A stretch of 64,000 nucleotides of DNA from WTKG01 sp963735005 (GTDB lineage Bacteria; Actinomycetota; Actinomycetes; Actinomycetales; Demequinaceae), in assembly GCA_963735005.1 (NCBI GenBank), contig CAVTJA010000009.1:1-64000 (forward strand). The letters are read 5' to 3'. Below are positions 9,213-18,132 of this stretch, one piece after another. The notes beneath the pieces are model-generated. The model was given only the letters and a program-made list of their open reading frames with translations. It had not been told where the DNA came from and ran no database searches. How positions within the stretch are numbered: the stretch's first letter is position 1; every line of letters begins with the position of its first letter. A program made the position numbers and the translations under genes.

Positions 9213-9749
9213 ATGGCTGAAGAGGACCAGGTCCGCATCGACGTCGTCACGGATGAGCACGCTGGCGAGTTGCTGACCGTGCGCCGTGCGGCGTTCGTGC
9301 AAGAGGCCCAAATCTTCAACGATCCCAACATCCCGGCGCTCACCCAGACGCTCGACGAACTCATCCTTGACCTTCAGGATGACGATGTCGTGACGCTTGG
9401 CGCCTGGCGCGGACACCGGCTCGTGGGCTCCATTCGCGTGGGCATCGAAGACCAGAAGGCCACCATCGGGCGCCTTGCCGTTGTGCCAGACTTGCAGGGC
9501 GCTGGCATCGGCACGCAGCTACTGTTCGCTGTCTTGTCCTACCTGCCCGAGAACACCACTGAGGTGTGGGTCTTCACGGGCCAGAACTCGAAGCACAACC
9601 TCGCGCTGTACAACAAGGCGGGCTACGAGCATCAGTTTGACCAGGTCGCCGGCGACCTCACGTACGCGTACCTCAAGAAGGTACTCGAGGCCGGGATCGT
9701 GTTGGACGATCACGCTGACGACGGCGCCGTCGTCCGCGGTGACAACTAG
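9213..9749 (+). CDS. GNAT-family N-acetyltransferase
   Basis: 178-residue acetyl-CoA-dependent acetyltransferase of unknown substrate. The GNAT core is visible: beta4 IGRLAVVPDLQGAGIGTQLL (the R/Q-x-x-G-x-G/A acetyl-CoA pyrophosphate loop is QGAGIG, about residues 96-101), followed by a helix and WVFTGQNSKHNLALYNKAGYEH, the typical motif B Asn/Tyr region. A short acidic tail (DDHADDGAVV) follows. No ribosome-binding site precedes ATG 9213, but CACCAT sits exactly 6 nt upstream, like the leaderless promoters elsewhere in this window. Monocistronic, with free space on both sides. Confidence 0.85.
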   Translation: MAEEDQVRIDVVTDEHAGELLTVRRAAFVQEAQIFNDPNIPALTQTLDELILDLQDDDVVTLGAWRGHRLVGSIRVGIEDQKATIGRLAVVPDLQGAGIGTQLLFAVLSYLPENTTEVWVFTGQNSKHNLALYNKAGYEHQFDQVAGDLTYAYLKKVLEAGIVLDDHADDGAVVRGDN

Positions 9750-9858
9750 CGCTCACAGCGTCTTTGTCCACAACCCTCTTGGTCGTCGCGCACGTGCGTA
9801 GCCGGTCCGCTAGCGTCGGAATCGTTCAAGCATTTGCGCCCAGTGAGGGGACTCGATC

Positions 9859-10899
9859 ATGACAATTCCGCCGCCGCCACTTAGCCCTGAATCCGTTGCG
9901 CCTGGCGCGGCCGCGCCGTCGAGCGGGCTCGCGCTGGGATCCCTCATCACCGGTATCGCCAGCATCGTCCTGTGTGGTCTTGGGCTACTGCTCGGGCCCG
10001 TGGCGGTGGTGCTTGGCTTTGTTGATCGAGGCAAGGGTGGCCGCAGCGGCATGTCCCTGGCGGGCATCGTCATGGGGTTCGCTGGCTTTGCTATCAGCGC
10101 CATCCTGGTAGCCATGTTTGCGGCGGGCGCCATCTTCCACGCAAGCGCCACGCCAGCCGACACAGGCGTCAACGTGGACGACATCATCAAGGAAAACTTC
10201 CCGGACAGCACTGCGGCACCCGCACCGCAGCAGGACTTCGGTGATCTGCCCGTAGACGAGCGCGCGGGCTTCCCGATCGCCGAGGGCTACATCGTGCCCG
10301 CGGGCTACGACACGGCGTATGACGCGTGGACCTCGTTCTACAGGGCGGGCGGACAGTGGGACGGCATCTACGACGGCAATCCCGTTGACACCCCGTGTTA
10401 CAGCTACGACGGGACCGAGTTCTGGACCCTCAACACCGCCCAGGACCAGGTCGACCTCTGCATCGGCAAGTACGAGCTGTGGTTCGAGACGTATTCGGGC
10501 ATTGATCAGCCAGTCATCAAGCAGTTCGGGTTCGGTGGCGTCGGATCGGCTATCGAAGTTGAACCCGTGAGCCGCGAGTTCTCGGACACCAACTTCCCCG
10601 GCAAGGACACCGACGCCATGGTCGCCTACCTCAAGTCGGACTTCTTCACTCCTGACTGGGTGGGGACTGTCGACGTCTCGTCGGGGCAACTTGGCGGGCT
10701 CCCTGCGACGATCTTCGAGGTCGAGCACCCTGGCGTAGAGCGTTACCGGGTCTACGCCGTGTTCACGCCCAAGGTGTACCCGGGTGGGCAGTCCAAGGAG
10801 TCTGAGTTCTTCCTGATTACCTTGTGGAACGAGGCCGAGTGGGTGGCGTCGTCCGACGACTTCATCGCCGCCTTCGAATCGTCGTTCGCCTGGAAGTAA
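9859..10899 (+). CDS. DUF4190-domain membrane-anchored protein
   Basis: 346 residues, function unknown. A proline-rich cytoplasmic N-terminus (TIPPPPLSPE) is followed by two transmembrane helices in a DUF4190 arrangement (about residues 25-95): GLALGSLITGIASIVLCGLGLLLGP..VLGFVDRGKGGRSGMSLAGIVMGFAGFAISAIL. DUF4190 is common in actinobacterial exported-domain proteins. The remaining 250 residues are predicted outside the membrane, acidic and rich in aromatic residues, with one Cys pair (PCYSYD..DLCIGKYELW), and resemble no family I can name. ATG 9859 has GAGGGG about 9 nt upstream. Confidence 0.75.
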   Translation: MTIPPPPLSPESVAPGAAAPSSGLALGSLITGIASIVLCGLGLLLGPVAVVLGFVDRGKGGRSGMSLAGIVMGFAGFAISAILVAMFAAGAIFHASATPADTGVNVDDIIKENFPDSTAAPAPQQDFGDLPVDERAGFPIAEGYIVPAGYDTAYDAWTSFYRAGGQWDGIYDGNPVDTPCYSYDGTEFWTLNTAQDQVDLCIGKYELWFETYSGIDQPVIKQFGFGGVGSAIEVEPVSREFSDTNFPGKDTDAMVAYLKSDFFTPDWVGTVDVSSGQLGGLPATIFEVEHPGVERYRVYAVFTPKVYPGGQSKESEFFLITLWNEAEWVASSDDFIAAFESSFAWK

Positions 10900-10957
10900 C
10901 CGCGCGCCGGTGCTCGCTCGTTCTCGGTAGTGTCGAGTACATGACGGAGTTGGAGCG

Positions 10958-11854
10958 ATGACGGGCGTGGCGACCAACGCGATCGGCGACTGGTACGACG
11001 CCGTCTTCACGTCCACCGGTCGCTCTCCCGCGCTGTGGCTGTTCGTGGGGTTCGTGCTCGCATTCGTCGTGACGCGCACCATCACGCGCCACATCCGCGC
11101 CAAGCAGGCTGACGCACAGGCGCAGGGACGCACCGACGGCGGCGGATTCCTGTCAAACGTCCATATCGGCGGCGTGCACGTCCACCACCAGGTGTGGGGC
11201 ATCCTGCTGGCGCTCGTCGCGGGCCTGCTGGAGTTCAGGTTCGATCCCGACCACCCCTGGGTGGAGGTGCTCGCGCTGGTCTTTGGTGGCGGCGCGGCGA
11301 TGGCGCTCGACGAGTTCGCCTTGTGGCTCCACCTCGACGATGTCTACTGGACTGCGGAGGGGCGCAAGTCGATCGACGCCATCCTTGTCGCCGTCGCGAT
11401 CGCCGTGGCGATGCTCGTGCAGGTGTCGCCCATTGGCATCACCGGCGCGACCGTCGGCGGCCGGTGGGCCACCGCAGGTGTGCTGGCGCTTCACTTCGCG
11501 CTGGTGGTGGTGTCGTTCCTCAAGGGCAAGCGCCACTTGGGGATCATCGGTGTCGTCGTTCCCGGCCTCGCGATCATCACCGCCGCGCGCCTCGCCAAGC
11601 CCACCTCGTTCTGGGCGCGGCGATACTACAAGGCGGCCAAACTTGAGCGCGCCCGCAGCCGTTTCTCCGAGGTGTACCAGCGCCGGTGGGACAGGTTCCG
11701 CGACTGGATCGGCGGCGCTCACGTGCACGTGCCGCCGCGCATCGAGGCCGCGGTCGAGAAGAACCTTGGCAACGCGTCGGAATCGCCTGACGAGCCGCCA
11801 CGCGCCGACCGCGGCCCAGCCGCGCGCGACGCCGACCGCCCAAAGCCGCGCTAG
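10958..11854 (+). CDS. Conserved polytopic membrane protein of unknown function
   Basis: 298 residues. About five hydrophobic segments (LWLFVGFVLAFVVTRTI; VWGILLALVAGLLEF; VLALVFGGGAAMALDEFALWL; AILVAVAIAVAMLVQV; GVLALHFALVVVSFL/IIGVVVPGLAIITA) are followed by a basic cytoplasmic tail with YYKAAKLERARSRFSEVYQRRW and an acidic/proline-rich end. A His-rich loop, VHIGGVHVHHQVWG (about residues 67-80), and an acidic pair in LDEFALWLHLDDVYW are the most distinctive parts and might bind metal; that is speculation. Proteins of this layout are widespread in actinobacteria but uncharacterised. ATG 10958 follows TTGGAGCG. Confidence 0.75.
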   Translation: MTGVATNAIGDWYDAVFTSTGRSPALWLFVGFVLAFVVTRTITRHIRAKQADAQAQGRTDGGGFLSNVHIGGVHVHHQVWGILLALVAGLLEFRFDPDHPWVEVLALVFGGGAAMALDEFALWLHLDDVYWTAEGRKSIDAILVAVAIAVAMLVQVSPIGITGATVGGRWATAGVLALHFALVVVSFLKGKRHLGIIGVVVPGLAIITAARLAKPTSFWARRYYKAAKLERARSRFSEVYQRRWDRFRDWIGGAHVHVPPRIEAAVEKNLGNASESPDEPPRADRGPAARDADRPKPR

Positions 11855-11874
11855 CGCGCGTGGTGGTAGCGCGC

Positions 11875-11904
11875 TGTCATGCCCCACCCCGCATCGGCTA
11901 GACT
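11875..11904 (+). promoter_or_regulatory. Sigma-70-type promoter for glyA-folD
   Basis: TGTCAT (11875-11880) and TAGACT (11899-11904) separated by 18 nt. The predicted transcript would begin just before the ZTP riboswitch at about 11911. Confidence 0.5.
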
Positions 11905-11908
11905 GGGC

Positions 11909-11985
11909 GCGTCGCGACTGGCGCAGTGGGTCACCACGAGGGAGCGACACGGACATTCGACTGATGGTCGCACGCCTGGGTCATG
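11909..11985 (+). ncRNA. ZTP (pfl motif) riboswitch upstream of glyA-folD
   Basis: The leader contains the conserved blocks of the pfl RNA in order: GCGACTGGCG, a hairpin GTGGGTCACCAC, GAGGGAGCGAC closing the first helix, a linker (ACGGACATTCGACTGATGGTC), then the 3' pseudoknot hairpin block CACGCCTGGGTCATG. In known ZTP riboswitches the same GGAGC and GCCUGGGCA blocks bind ZTP/ZMP, the purine intermediate that accumulates when 10-formyl-THF is short, and turn on one-carbon genes. Here it precedes glyA and folD, the classical targets. The exact ends are estimated. Confidence 0.85.
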
Positions 11986-12055
11986 GTCACCGGATTCGAG
12001 CACGCCGGCGGCCGCGCGCGCAACGCGCCGAGCCGCCCCACCCAGGAGGATCGAC

Positions 12056-13348
12056 ATGACCACCAATTCCGCCGCCACGGCAGCCGTCATGAATGCGACG
12101 CTGCAGGAATTCGACCCAGACATCGCAGCGATTCTCGACAGCGAGCTCGCGCGCCAGCAGGGAACGCTCGAGATGATCGCGTCCGAGAACTTCGTGCCGC
12201 GTTCGGTGCTTCAGGCGCAGGGCAGCGTGCTCACGAACAAGTACGCCGAGGGCTACCCGGGGCGGCGGTACTACGGCGGCTGCGAGGAGGTCGACAAGGC
12301 CGAGACGATCGCGATTGACCGCGCCAAGTCCTTGTTCGGCGCCGAGTACGCGAACGTGCAGCCGCACTCCGGCGCCACCGCGAACGCGGCCGTGCTCTCC
12401 GCGCTTATCGAGCCGGGCCAGAAGATCATGGGCCTCGCGCTGCCGCACGGCGGCCACCTCACCCACGGCATGAAGCTCAACTTCTCCGGCAAGCTCTACC
12501 AGGTTGCCGCGTACGGCGTCGACGAGCAGAGCCACCGCATCGAGATGGAGCAGGTGCGCGAGCAGGCGCTCGCCGAGCGTCCCGACGTGATCATCGCGGG
12601 CTGGTCCGCGTACCCGCGTCACCTCGACTTCGCGGCGTTCCGGGAGATCGCCGACGAGGTGGGCGCCAAGCTGTGGACGGACATGGCGCACTTCGCGGGC
12701 CTCGTGGCCGCCGGGTTGCACCCGTCGCCGGTTCCGCACTCGGACGTCGTGTCGTCGACCATCCACAAGACGCTTGGTGGCCCCCGCTCCGGCCTCATCG
12801 TGTCGCGCGACACCGAGCTCGCGAAGAAGCTCAACTCCGCAGTGTTCCCGGGCCAGCAGGGCGGGCCGCTCATGCACGTGATCGCCGCCAAGGCCGTGGC
12901 CCTCAAGGCCGCCGCGGGCGACGAGTTCAAGGAGCGCGCCGCGCGCGTGCTCGAAGGAGCCCAGATCCTCGCGGAGCGCCTCACCGCACCCGACTCGGTC
13001 GAGGGAGGCGTCAACGTCGTCACCGGCGGCACGGACGTCCACCTAGTGCTCGCGGACCTTCGCAACAGCGAGCTCGACGGGCAGCAAGCGGAGGACCTCC
13101 TTCACGAGTGCGGCATCACGGTCAACCGCAACGCGGTGCCGTTCGACCCGCGCCCGCCGATGGTGACCTCCGGCGTGCGCATCGGCACGGCCGCGCTCGC
13201 AAGCCGCGGCTTCGGGGCAGACGAGTTCACCGAGGTCGCCGACATCATCGCCACCGCACTCAAGGGCAGCGCCGACACCGCCGCCCTGCGCGCGCGAGTG
13301 GACAAACTCGCGGGCGAGTTCCCGCTGTACGCCGGACTGCAGCAGTAG
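12056..13348 (+). CDS. glyA: Serine hydroxymethyltransferase
   Basis: PLP enzyme of the cytoplasm converting serine + THF to glycine + 5,10-methylene-THF, the main entry of one-carbon units. 430 residues, full length for the family. The start is ATG 12056 with AGGAGGA 6 nt upstream; the open frame extends farther upstream through the riboswitch leader but that part is not coding. Visible family motifs: LEMIASENF, LTNKYAEGYPGRRYYGG, NVQPHSGATAN, the PLP-binding Lys238 in STIHKTLGGPRSG, and the C-terminal TSGVRIGTAA. Followed 8 nt later by folD, so the products of the two genes act in sequence. Confidence 0.98.
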   Translation: MTTNSAATAAVMNATLQEFDPDIAAILDSELARQQGTLEMIASENFVPRSVLQAQGSVLTNKYAEGYPGRRYYGGCEEVDKAETIAIDRAKSLFGAEYANVQPHSGATANAAVLSALIEPGQKIMGLALPHGGHLTHGMKLNFSGKLYQVAAYGVDEQSHRIEMEQVREQALAERPDVIIAGWSAYPRHLDFAAFREIADEVGAKLWTDMAHFAGLVAAGLHPSPVPHSDVVSSTIHKTLGGPRSGLIVSRDTELAKKLNSAVFPGQQGGPLMHVIAAKAVALKAAAGDEFKERAARVLEGAQILAERLTAPDSVEGGVNVVTGGTDVHLVLADLRNSELDGQQAEDLLHECGITVNRNAVPFDPRPPMVTSGVRIGTAALASRGFGADEFTEVADIIATALKGSADTAALRARVDKLAGEFPLYAGLQQ

Positions 13349-13356
13349 GGCCAGTC

Positions 13357-14247
13357 ATGACGGCCAAGGTCACACCGCAGCCGCTAGACGGCAAGGCCAC
13401 CGCGGCCGCCATCAAGGCCGAGCTCACGGGGCGCGTCGCCGCGCTCCGTGAGCGGGGCATCACGCCTGGCCTTGGGACGCTGCTCGTCGGGGACGACCCA
13501 GGCTCAACCTGGTATGTCAACGGCAAGCATTCGGACTGCGCCGAGGTAGGCATCGAGTCGATCCGCGAGGACCTTCCCGGCGACGCCACGGCAGAGCAGA
13601 TCTCGGCTGCGGTCGCGCGCCTCAACGACAACCCGGCGTGCACCGGGTTCATCGTGCAGTTGCCGCTCCCCAAGGGCGTGGACGCGAACGCGATCCTCGA
13701 GCAGATCGACCCCGAGAAGGACGCCGACGGCCTTCACCCCACCAACCTTGGGCGGCTTGTGCTGCGCGTCGCGGACGACATCGCCTCGCCGCTGCCTTGC
13801 ACGCCGCGCGGCATCATCGAATTGATCGAGCGCCACGGCCTGAGCCTGGCTGGCAAGAACATCGTGGTCGTGGGACGCGGCACCACCGTGGGCCGCAGCA
13901 TCGGCCTGCTGCTCACCCGCAAGGCCGTGAACGCGACGGTGACGCTGTGCCACACCGGCACCGCAGACCTCGCCGCCCACACCCGCGGCGCGGACGTCAT
14001 CGTGGCCGCCGCGGGGGTTCCCGACATCATCGGCGGCGACATGGTCAAGGATGGCGTCATCCTCATCGACGTGGGCGTCTCGCGCGTGACGGATCCTGAG
14101 ACTGGCAAGTCGCGCGTCGCGGGCGACGTGTCCGAATCCGCCCGCGCGAGGTCGTCCTGGTACTCGCCGAACCCCGGCGGCGTCGGCCCGATGACCCGCG
14201 CGTTGCTCCTACAGAACGTCGTCGAAACCGCCGAGCGACGGGCCTGA
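13357..14247 (+). CDS. folD: Methylene-THF dehydrogenase / methenyl-THF cyclohydrolase
   Basis: Bifunctional FolD oxidises 5,10-methylene-THF (made by GlyA) with NADP and hydrolyses the product to 10-formyl-THF. 296 residues. Motifs: YVNGKHSDCAEVGI carrying the catalytic Tyr and Lys, GFIVQLPLPKGVDANAIL, the P-L-P-C-T-P-x-G motif at PLPCTPRGI, the nucleotide-binding VVVGRGTTVGRSIGLLL, and the C-terminal NPGGVGPMTRALL. ATG 13357 begins 8 nt after the glyA stop; co-transcribed with it under the ZTP riboswitch. The usual third partner in formyl-THF balance, purU, lies about 8 kb away. Confidence 0.98.
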   Translation: MTAKVTPQPLDGKATAAAIKAELTGRVAALRERGITPGLGTLLVGDDPGSTWYVNGKHSDCAEVGIESIREDLPGDATAEQISAAVARLNDNPACTGFIVQLPLPKGVDANAILEQIDPEKDADGLHPTNLGRLVLRVADDIASPLPCTPRGIIELIERHGLSLAGKNIVVVGRGTTVGRSIGLLLTRKAVNATVTLCHTGTADLAAHTRGADVIVAAAGVPDIIGGDMVKDGVILIDVGVSRVTDPETGKSRVAGDVSESARARSSWYSPNPGGVGPMTRALLLQNVVETAERRA

Positions 14248-14248
14248 G

Positions 14249-14267
14249 TACCCCCACTTGGGGGGTA
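14249..14267 (+). terminator. Hairpin after folD
   Basis: TACCCCC / GGGGGTA, 7-bp stem with a 5-nt loop directly after the folD stop. No T-run, so a weak or assisted terminator. Confidence 0.45.
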
Positions 14268-14384
14268 AACGTGGGGTGGATCACGCGGGTTCGGTGCCCT
14301 GCGTCACAATGAGACAAATCGCACCAAGCGACTCGCCGTTCCTGAGTGGACGGACGGCCGTCCTGGTGTGAACCTGAGGGTGCT

Positions 14385-16115
14385 ATGGGACCTTCAAACC
14401 GACTCACACACGTCCACGATGGAGACATCTCGGACCGCCAGTACCGCTTGGTGGTACTGGCGGCGACGCTTGCCTTCGTGGCGGTCGTGCTGATCTGGTC
14501 CACCATTACCCCGCCATTCCGCGGCGTGTACGAACACGAGAAGTTCAACAGCATCCTGCGGCTCGAGTACGGCGGCCAGTGGCGTGAGGATGGCGGCAGC
14601 CAGATCTCCTCGGGCGTGTGGGTCGCGATGCAAGAGGCGGGCTTCCTTTCGGAGCTGCCGCGCTCCACGGCCAACTGGTCGAGCGAGGACTTCGCCGATG
14701 TCACGCCACCCGCGGAGTACGCGGTGATTGACGCCAGCAACGCCCGCGCCCGCGCGTCGGTTGACCTTCCCGACTCGACGGCCGTGAACCCGCCGCTGTA
14801 CTACCAAATTCAGGCGACCGCCGCGAAAGTAGTGGGCGTCGATGGCGCTGACTGGCTGACGCAGCTGCAGTTCGCCCGGTGGCTCAACGTGCTGATGGCA
14901 ATGTGGATCCCCGGACTCATCGCGGCTGCCGCTCGCCACATCGCGACAAAGAAGTGGGCCGCCGCGACGGTTGCGTTCGTGCCACTCGCGATCCCCGAAC
15001 TGGCGCACGCGTGCGCCACTGTGAACGCGATGCCGCTGCTCGTCACGGCCTGCCTTGGTGTCACGGCGACGATCACCCTCGTCATGCACCATGGGCCGTC
15101 CTGGCGACGCACGATCGCCGTGGGGGCGGTGCTGGGCCTCGCTGCGCTCGTGAGCCCGCTCGCAGTGCTACTCGCCCCGCTCGTCATCGCCGGATTCGTT
15201 CTGGCGCGGCCGGCGACGAAGTGGTTCGCCGATACTTTGCATGCTTTGGGTGCGCTGGTGATCGCGGCGGTGGTGGCCGGAGCCTGGTGGCTCACCACCG
15301 CCGCGTACACCGCCTATTTCACGGTTGAGAAGCACGTCGCGGTCTTCGGGCTCACTGGCCACGAAACGGACGCGACCACGCACAGCGAATCCATCTGGAC
15401 GTTCTTCGGTGAGACCATCACGCGGACGAACGTGAGCTTCTGGGGATCGTTCGGGTACTACGAGGTTTCGTTCGAGCCGGCGCTCGCGATCGCGTTGTCG
15501 ACGATGCTGATCGCAGGGATGGCGCTCGGGGTGGTCTTCGCTCGGAAGTATCGCGTGGACGCGATCATCCTGTCGTCGTTCTTCCTGTTCGTGTTCGTCG
15601 CGCTGCTCGTGATCTTCTACGTTCGTCACACGTCGGGCCTCGAGGAGTTCGGGTTCGAGGGCAGGTTCATGTTTATCGCCCTCGGGGCTGTGTGCGCGGT
15701 GTTCGCGCTTGGCATCGCCAAGCTCTACGCACTCGGGCACGTCCAGGAGGGCTTCCCGATGTGGGTGCCGTCCGGCGCCCTTGGCATCGCGCTGTTCGGG
15801 CTCATTACCGGCTTCCAGGGCTTCTACCGCCCGCTCAACGAGACCCTTGGCGGCGCCTGGACCCGCTGGACCACCTGGACCGTGGGCGGAAGTTTCACGG
15901 TTATCGTGTTCCTGTTGTTCTTGGCCGTGGTTGCGGGCTCGCCGATCCTGGTGAATACCAAGATCCTACGGCCCGATAACTGGGAGGTTCCGAACATTGC
16001 GGATCGCGTCGATCAACGTCAATGGGATTCGCGCCGCCCTTCGCAAGGGGATGCCGACGTGGATGAACTCCTCCGGAGCGGAGATCTTGTGCTTGCAAGA
16101 GGTCCGGGCTCCTGA
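14385..16115 (+). CDS. DUF2142-like polytopic membrane protein
   Basis: 576 residues, about 11-13 transmembrane helices. The N-terminal part has one helix (YRLVVLAATLAFVAVVLIW), then a 120-residue outside loop starting PPFRGVYEHEKFNSI and a PPLYYQIQA motif, as in DUF2142 proteins and GT-C type glycosyltransferase-like transporters. A glycosyl- or polyprenyl-linked role in surface polymer building is inference. ATG 14385 follows GAGGGTG. The last 40 residues are charged and lie over the start of the exonuclease III gene (119 bp overlap), which is unusual: either a real overlap or a lost frame near 15990. Downstream xthA has its own ribosome-binding site inside this gene. Confidence 0.7.
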   Translation: MGPSNRLTHVHDGDISDRQYRLVVLAATLAFVAVVLIWSTITPPFRGVYEHEKFNSILRLEYGGQWREDGGSQISSGVWVAMQEAGFLSELPRSTANWSSEDFADVTPPAEYAVIDASNARARASVDLPDSTAVNPPLYYQIQATAAKVVGVDGADWLTQLQFARWLNVLMAMWIPGLIAAAARHIATKKWAAATVAFVPLAIPELAHACATVNAMPLLVTACLGVTATITLVMHHGPSWRRTIAVGAVLGLAALVSPLAVLLAPLVIAGFVLARPATKWFADTLHALGALVIAAVVAGAWWLTTAAYTAYFTVEKHVAVFGLTGHETDATTHSESIWTFFGETITRTNVSFWGSFGYYEVSFEPALAIALSTMLIAGMALGVVFARKYRVDAIILSSFFLFVFVALLVIFYVRHTSGLEEFGFEGRFMFIALGAVCAVFALGIAKLYALGHVQEGFPMWVPSGALGIALFGLITGFQGFYRPLNETLGGAWTRWTTWTVGGSFTVIVFLLFLAVVAGSPILVNTKILRPDNWEVPNIADRVDQRQWDSRRPSQGDADVDELLRSGDLVLARGPGS

Positions 16116-16797
16116 CGAAATTGTCGACGAGGCTTTCGCCGACGGCTGGCACGTCGCGCGCCAGGCCTGCGACATCAAGGGGCGGGCCGGGGTAGCGATC
16201 GTGTCGCGACAGCCGCTGTACGACGTTGTGGCTGGGCTTTCGTCCGCAGGCAGCTTCCTCACGGCGCCAGCCCACACGGGGCGCTGGATCGAGGTCACCG
16301 CCGACTCCCCTGCGGGCCCCGTGCGCGTCGTGAGCGTTTACGTGCACTCCGGCGAAGCGGGCACGCCCAAGATGGACGACAAGTACGCATTCCTCGACGC
16401 GATGACCGCGCGGATGGGAGAACTTACCGCGGCGCACGATCGGGTGGTCGTCATGGGCGACATCAACATCGCCCACACCCAGAACGACATCAAGAACTGG
16501 AAGGGAAACCTCAAGAGCGCAGGATTCCTCCCAGAGGAGCGCGCCTACCTCGACCGCTGGCTCGCGGCCGGGTGGGTTGACGTCCACCGCCGCATCGAGG
16601 GCGATCACGAGGGGCCATACACGTGGTGGTCAATGCGAGGGAAGGCCTTCGACACGGACACCGGCTGGCGGCTGGACTACCAGTTTGCGACGCCAGCGAT
16701 GGCGGATGCCGCCGCCACGGCCACCGTTGACCGCGCTGACGCGTGGGACGAACGGTGGAGCGACCACGCGCCGCTCGTCGTGGACTACTCGCTCTAG
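15997..16797 (+). CDS. xthA: Exodeoxyribonuclease III (AP endonuclease)
   Basis: Cuts DNA 5' of abasic sites and degrades 3' ends; base-excision repair in the cytoplasm. 266 residues, normal length. Starts with TTG at 15997 (RIASINVNGIRAALRKG), preceded by GGGAGG at good spacing inside the upstream gene. EEP-fold motifs: LCLQEVRAP (metal-binding Glu), VSVYVHSGEAG, VMGDINIAHTQNDIKNWKG (catalytic Asp/Asn), RLDYQFAT, and the terminal WSDHAPLVVDY with the catalytic Asp-His. Its stop codon shares the bases CTAG (16794-16797) with the stop of convergent galK. Confidence 0.96.
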   Translation: MRIASINVNGIRAALRKGMPTWMNSSGAEILCLQEVRAPDEIVDEAFADGWHVARQACDIKGRAGVAIVSRQPLYDVVAGLSSAGSFLTAPAHTGRWIEVTADSPAGPVRVVSVYVHSGEAGTPKMDDKYAFLDAMTARMGELTAAHDRVVVMGDINIAHTQNDIKNWKGNLKSAGFLPEERAYLDRWLAAGWVDVHRRIEGDHEGPYTWWSMRGKAFDTDTGWRLDYQFATPAMADAAATATVDRADAWDERWSDHAPLVVDYSL

Positions 16798-18029
16798 ACC
16801 CGCAGGAACTGCGGTTGGCGCATTCCGGCCTCGCTAAACGCGGCCGCGATCGCGCGGGCGGTGACGTCCACGTGGTTGCGGCGCAGCAACGAGATCGTGG
16901 ACCCGCCGAACCCGCCGCCCACCATGCGCGCCCCGAGCGCGCCGCCCGTCCACGCCGTGTGTACGGCGAGGTCAAGTTCGGCGCAACTCACCTCGAAGTC
17001 GACGGCGAGGGACGTATGCGCGCGGTAGAGCTGTGAGCCGACTTCAACGAGGCGCTCGTGCGCGGGGCCGGTGCCGGACAGCTCCGACGCGACGCGGCGC
17101 ACGCGATCGATCTCGTTGACGACGTGGCGTGCGCGCTTGCGCAGCGTCTCGTCTTCCAGCGAGTTGACGCGGCGTAGCCCATCCGGCTGGTCCGCGACCG
17201 CGCGCAGGTGCGGGGCGTCGAGGGCGGCGGCGGCGGCCTCGCACTCGCGCCGCCTCTCCGCGTAGCGGCCGTCCGCGAGGTCGTGCGATACGCGGGTGTC
17301 GGTGATCAGGATGTCGAGGCCGTATTCGGGGAAGTACAGCGGGGTGTCGCGGATGACGGCGGGAGACGTGAGGAAGTCCATCTCGAGCGCGTCGCCGTCC
17401 GTGCAGAACAGAGCCGTGTAGGGGTCGAGCCCGCCGGTGGGGACCCCGACGATCCGTCCCTCGGCCTCGATGCAGGATTCCGCGAGCTCGGTGCGCTCCT
17501 TCGGGTTGTCGAGCGCGAGGCGCCAGAGGTCGTTGACGGCCAACGCCACGGCGGACTCGAGTGCGCCTGACGACGACAACCCGGCCCCCAGGGGAACGCA
17601 ACTCGCCACCGCGACGTCCAGCCCGATGCCGTCGAACCCGCGTTCGCGCATCGCCCAGATGACGCCCGCCACGTACCCGGTCCAGCCGGGCGCCGTGTCG
17701 GCGGTGACGTCGTCCATGTCTACGATGTGTTCCGCGCCGGGGCCGTGCACCTTGTCGCCGCGCGCGGAGACCATGCGGATCTTGGTGTCGCCGCGCAGGC
17801 CGACAGCGACGTACGTGCGGTGGCGGAGGGTGGTCGCGAGGCACAGCCCGTGGTTGTAGTCCGTGTGCTCGCCGATCAGGTTGAGCCGGCCGGGCGCCGA
17901 CCACACGCCGTGCGGCTGGTGGCCGAAGGTCTGCGTGAACAGCTTGGTGGCCTTCGCCGCGCCATCGTCACGCGTCCATGGCTCGTTCCACATCGGCTCG
18001 TGCGCGCCCTCATCCGTCACCCTCGCCAT
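16794..18029 (-). CDS. galK: Galactokinase
   Basis: Phosphorylates alpha-D-galactose at C1 with ATP, first committed step of the Leloir pathway. 411 residues, GHMP kinase fold. Motif 1 is WSAPGRLNLIGEHTDYNHG (the galactokinase signature GRxNLIGEHTDY), motif 2 is VPLGAGLSSSGALESAVALA (ATP phosphate loop), motif 3 is GGALGARMVGGGFGGSTISL. Asp in the ILITDTRVSHDLADG region fits the usual sugar-binding segment. No galT or galE is within the window, so the gene is separated from the rest of the pathway. The start at 18029 is tentative; no clear ribosome-binding site. Confidence 0.96.
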   Translation of the reverse strand: MARVTDEGAHEPMWNEPWTRDDGAAKATKLFTQTFGHQPHGVWSAPGRLNLIGEHTDYNHGLCLATTLRHRTYVAVGLRGDTKIRMVSARGDKVHGPGAEHIVDMDDVTADTAPGWTGYVAGVIWAMRERGFDGIGLDVAVASCVPLGAGLSSSGALESAVALAVNDLWRLALDNPKERTELAESCIEAEGRIVGVPTGGLDPYTALFCTDGDALEMDFLTSPAVIRDTPLYFPEYGLDILITDTRVSHDLADGRYAERRRECEAAAAALDAPHLRAVADQPDGLRRVNSLEDETLRKRARHVVNEIDRVRRVASELSGTGPAHERLVEVGSQLYRAHTSLAVDFEVSCAELDLAVHTAWTGGALGARMVGGGFGGSTISLLRRNHVDVTARAIAAAFSEAGMRQPQFLRV

Positions 18030-18132
18030 TGTGCCAGCGTCCCTCGGCCGCGGCTACTGTTGCGCTCGCGCGCCGCTATGCCATGATGGCAAAGGCCCTC
18101 GGACGGGGGCATAGAGATCAAGGGAGATAACT

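Noticed and set aside
11879..12055. Upstream extension of the glyA frame
   Set aside because: The in-frame extension covers the ZTP riboswitch; the real start follows AGGAGGA at 12056.
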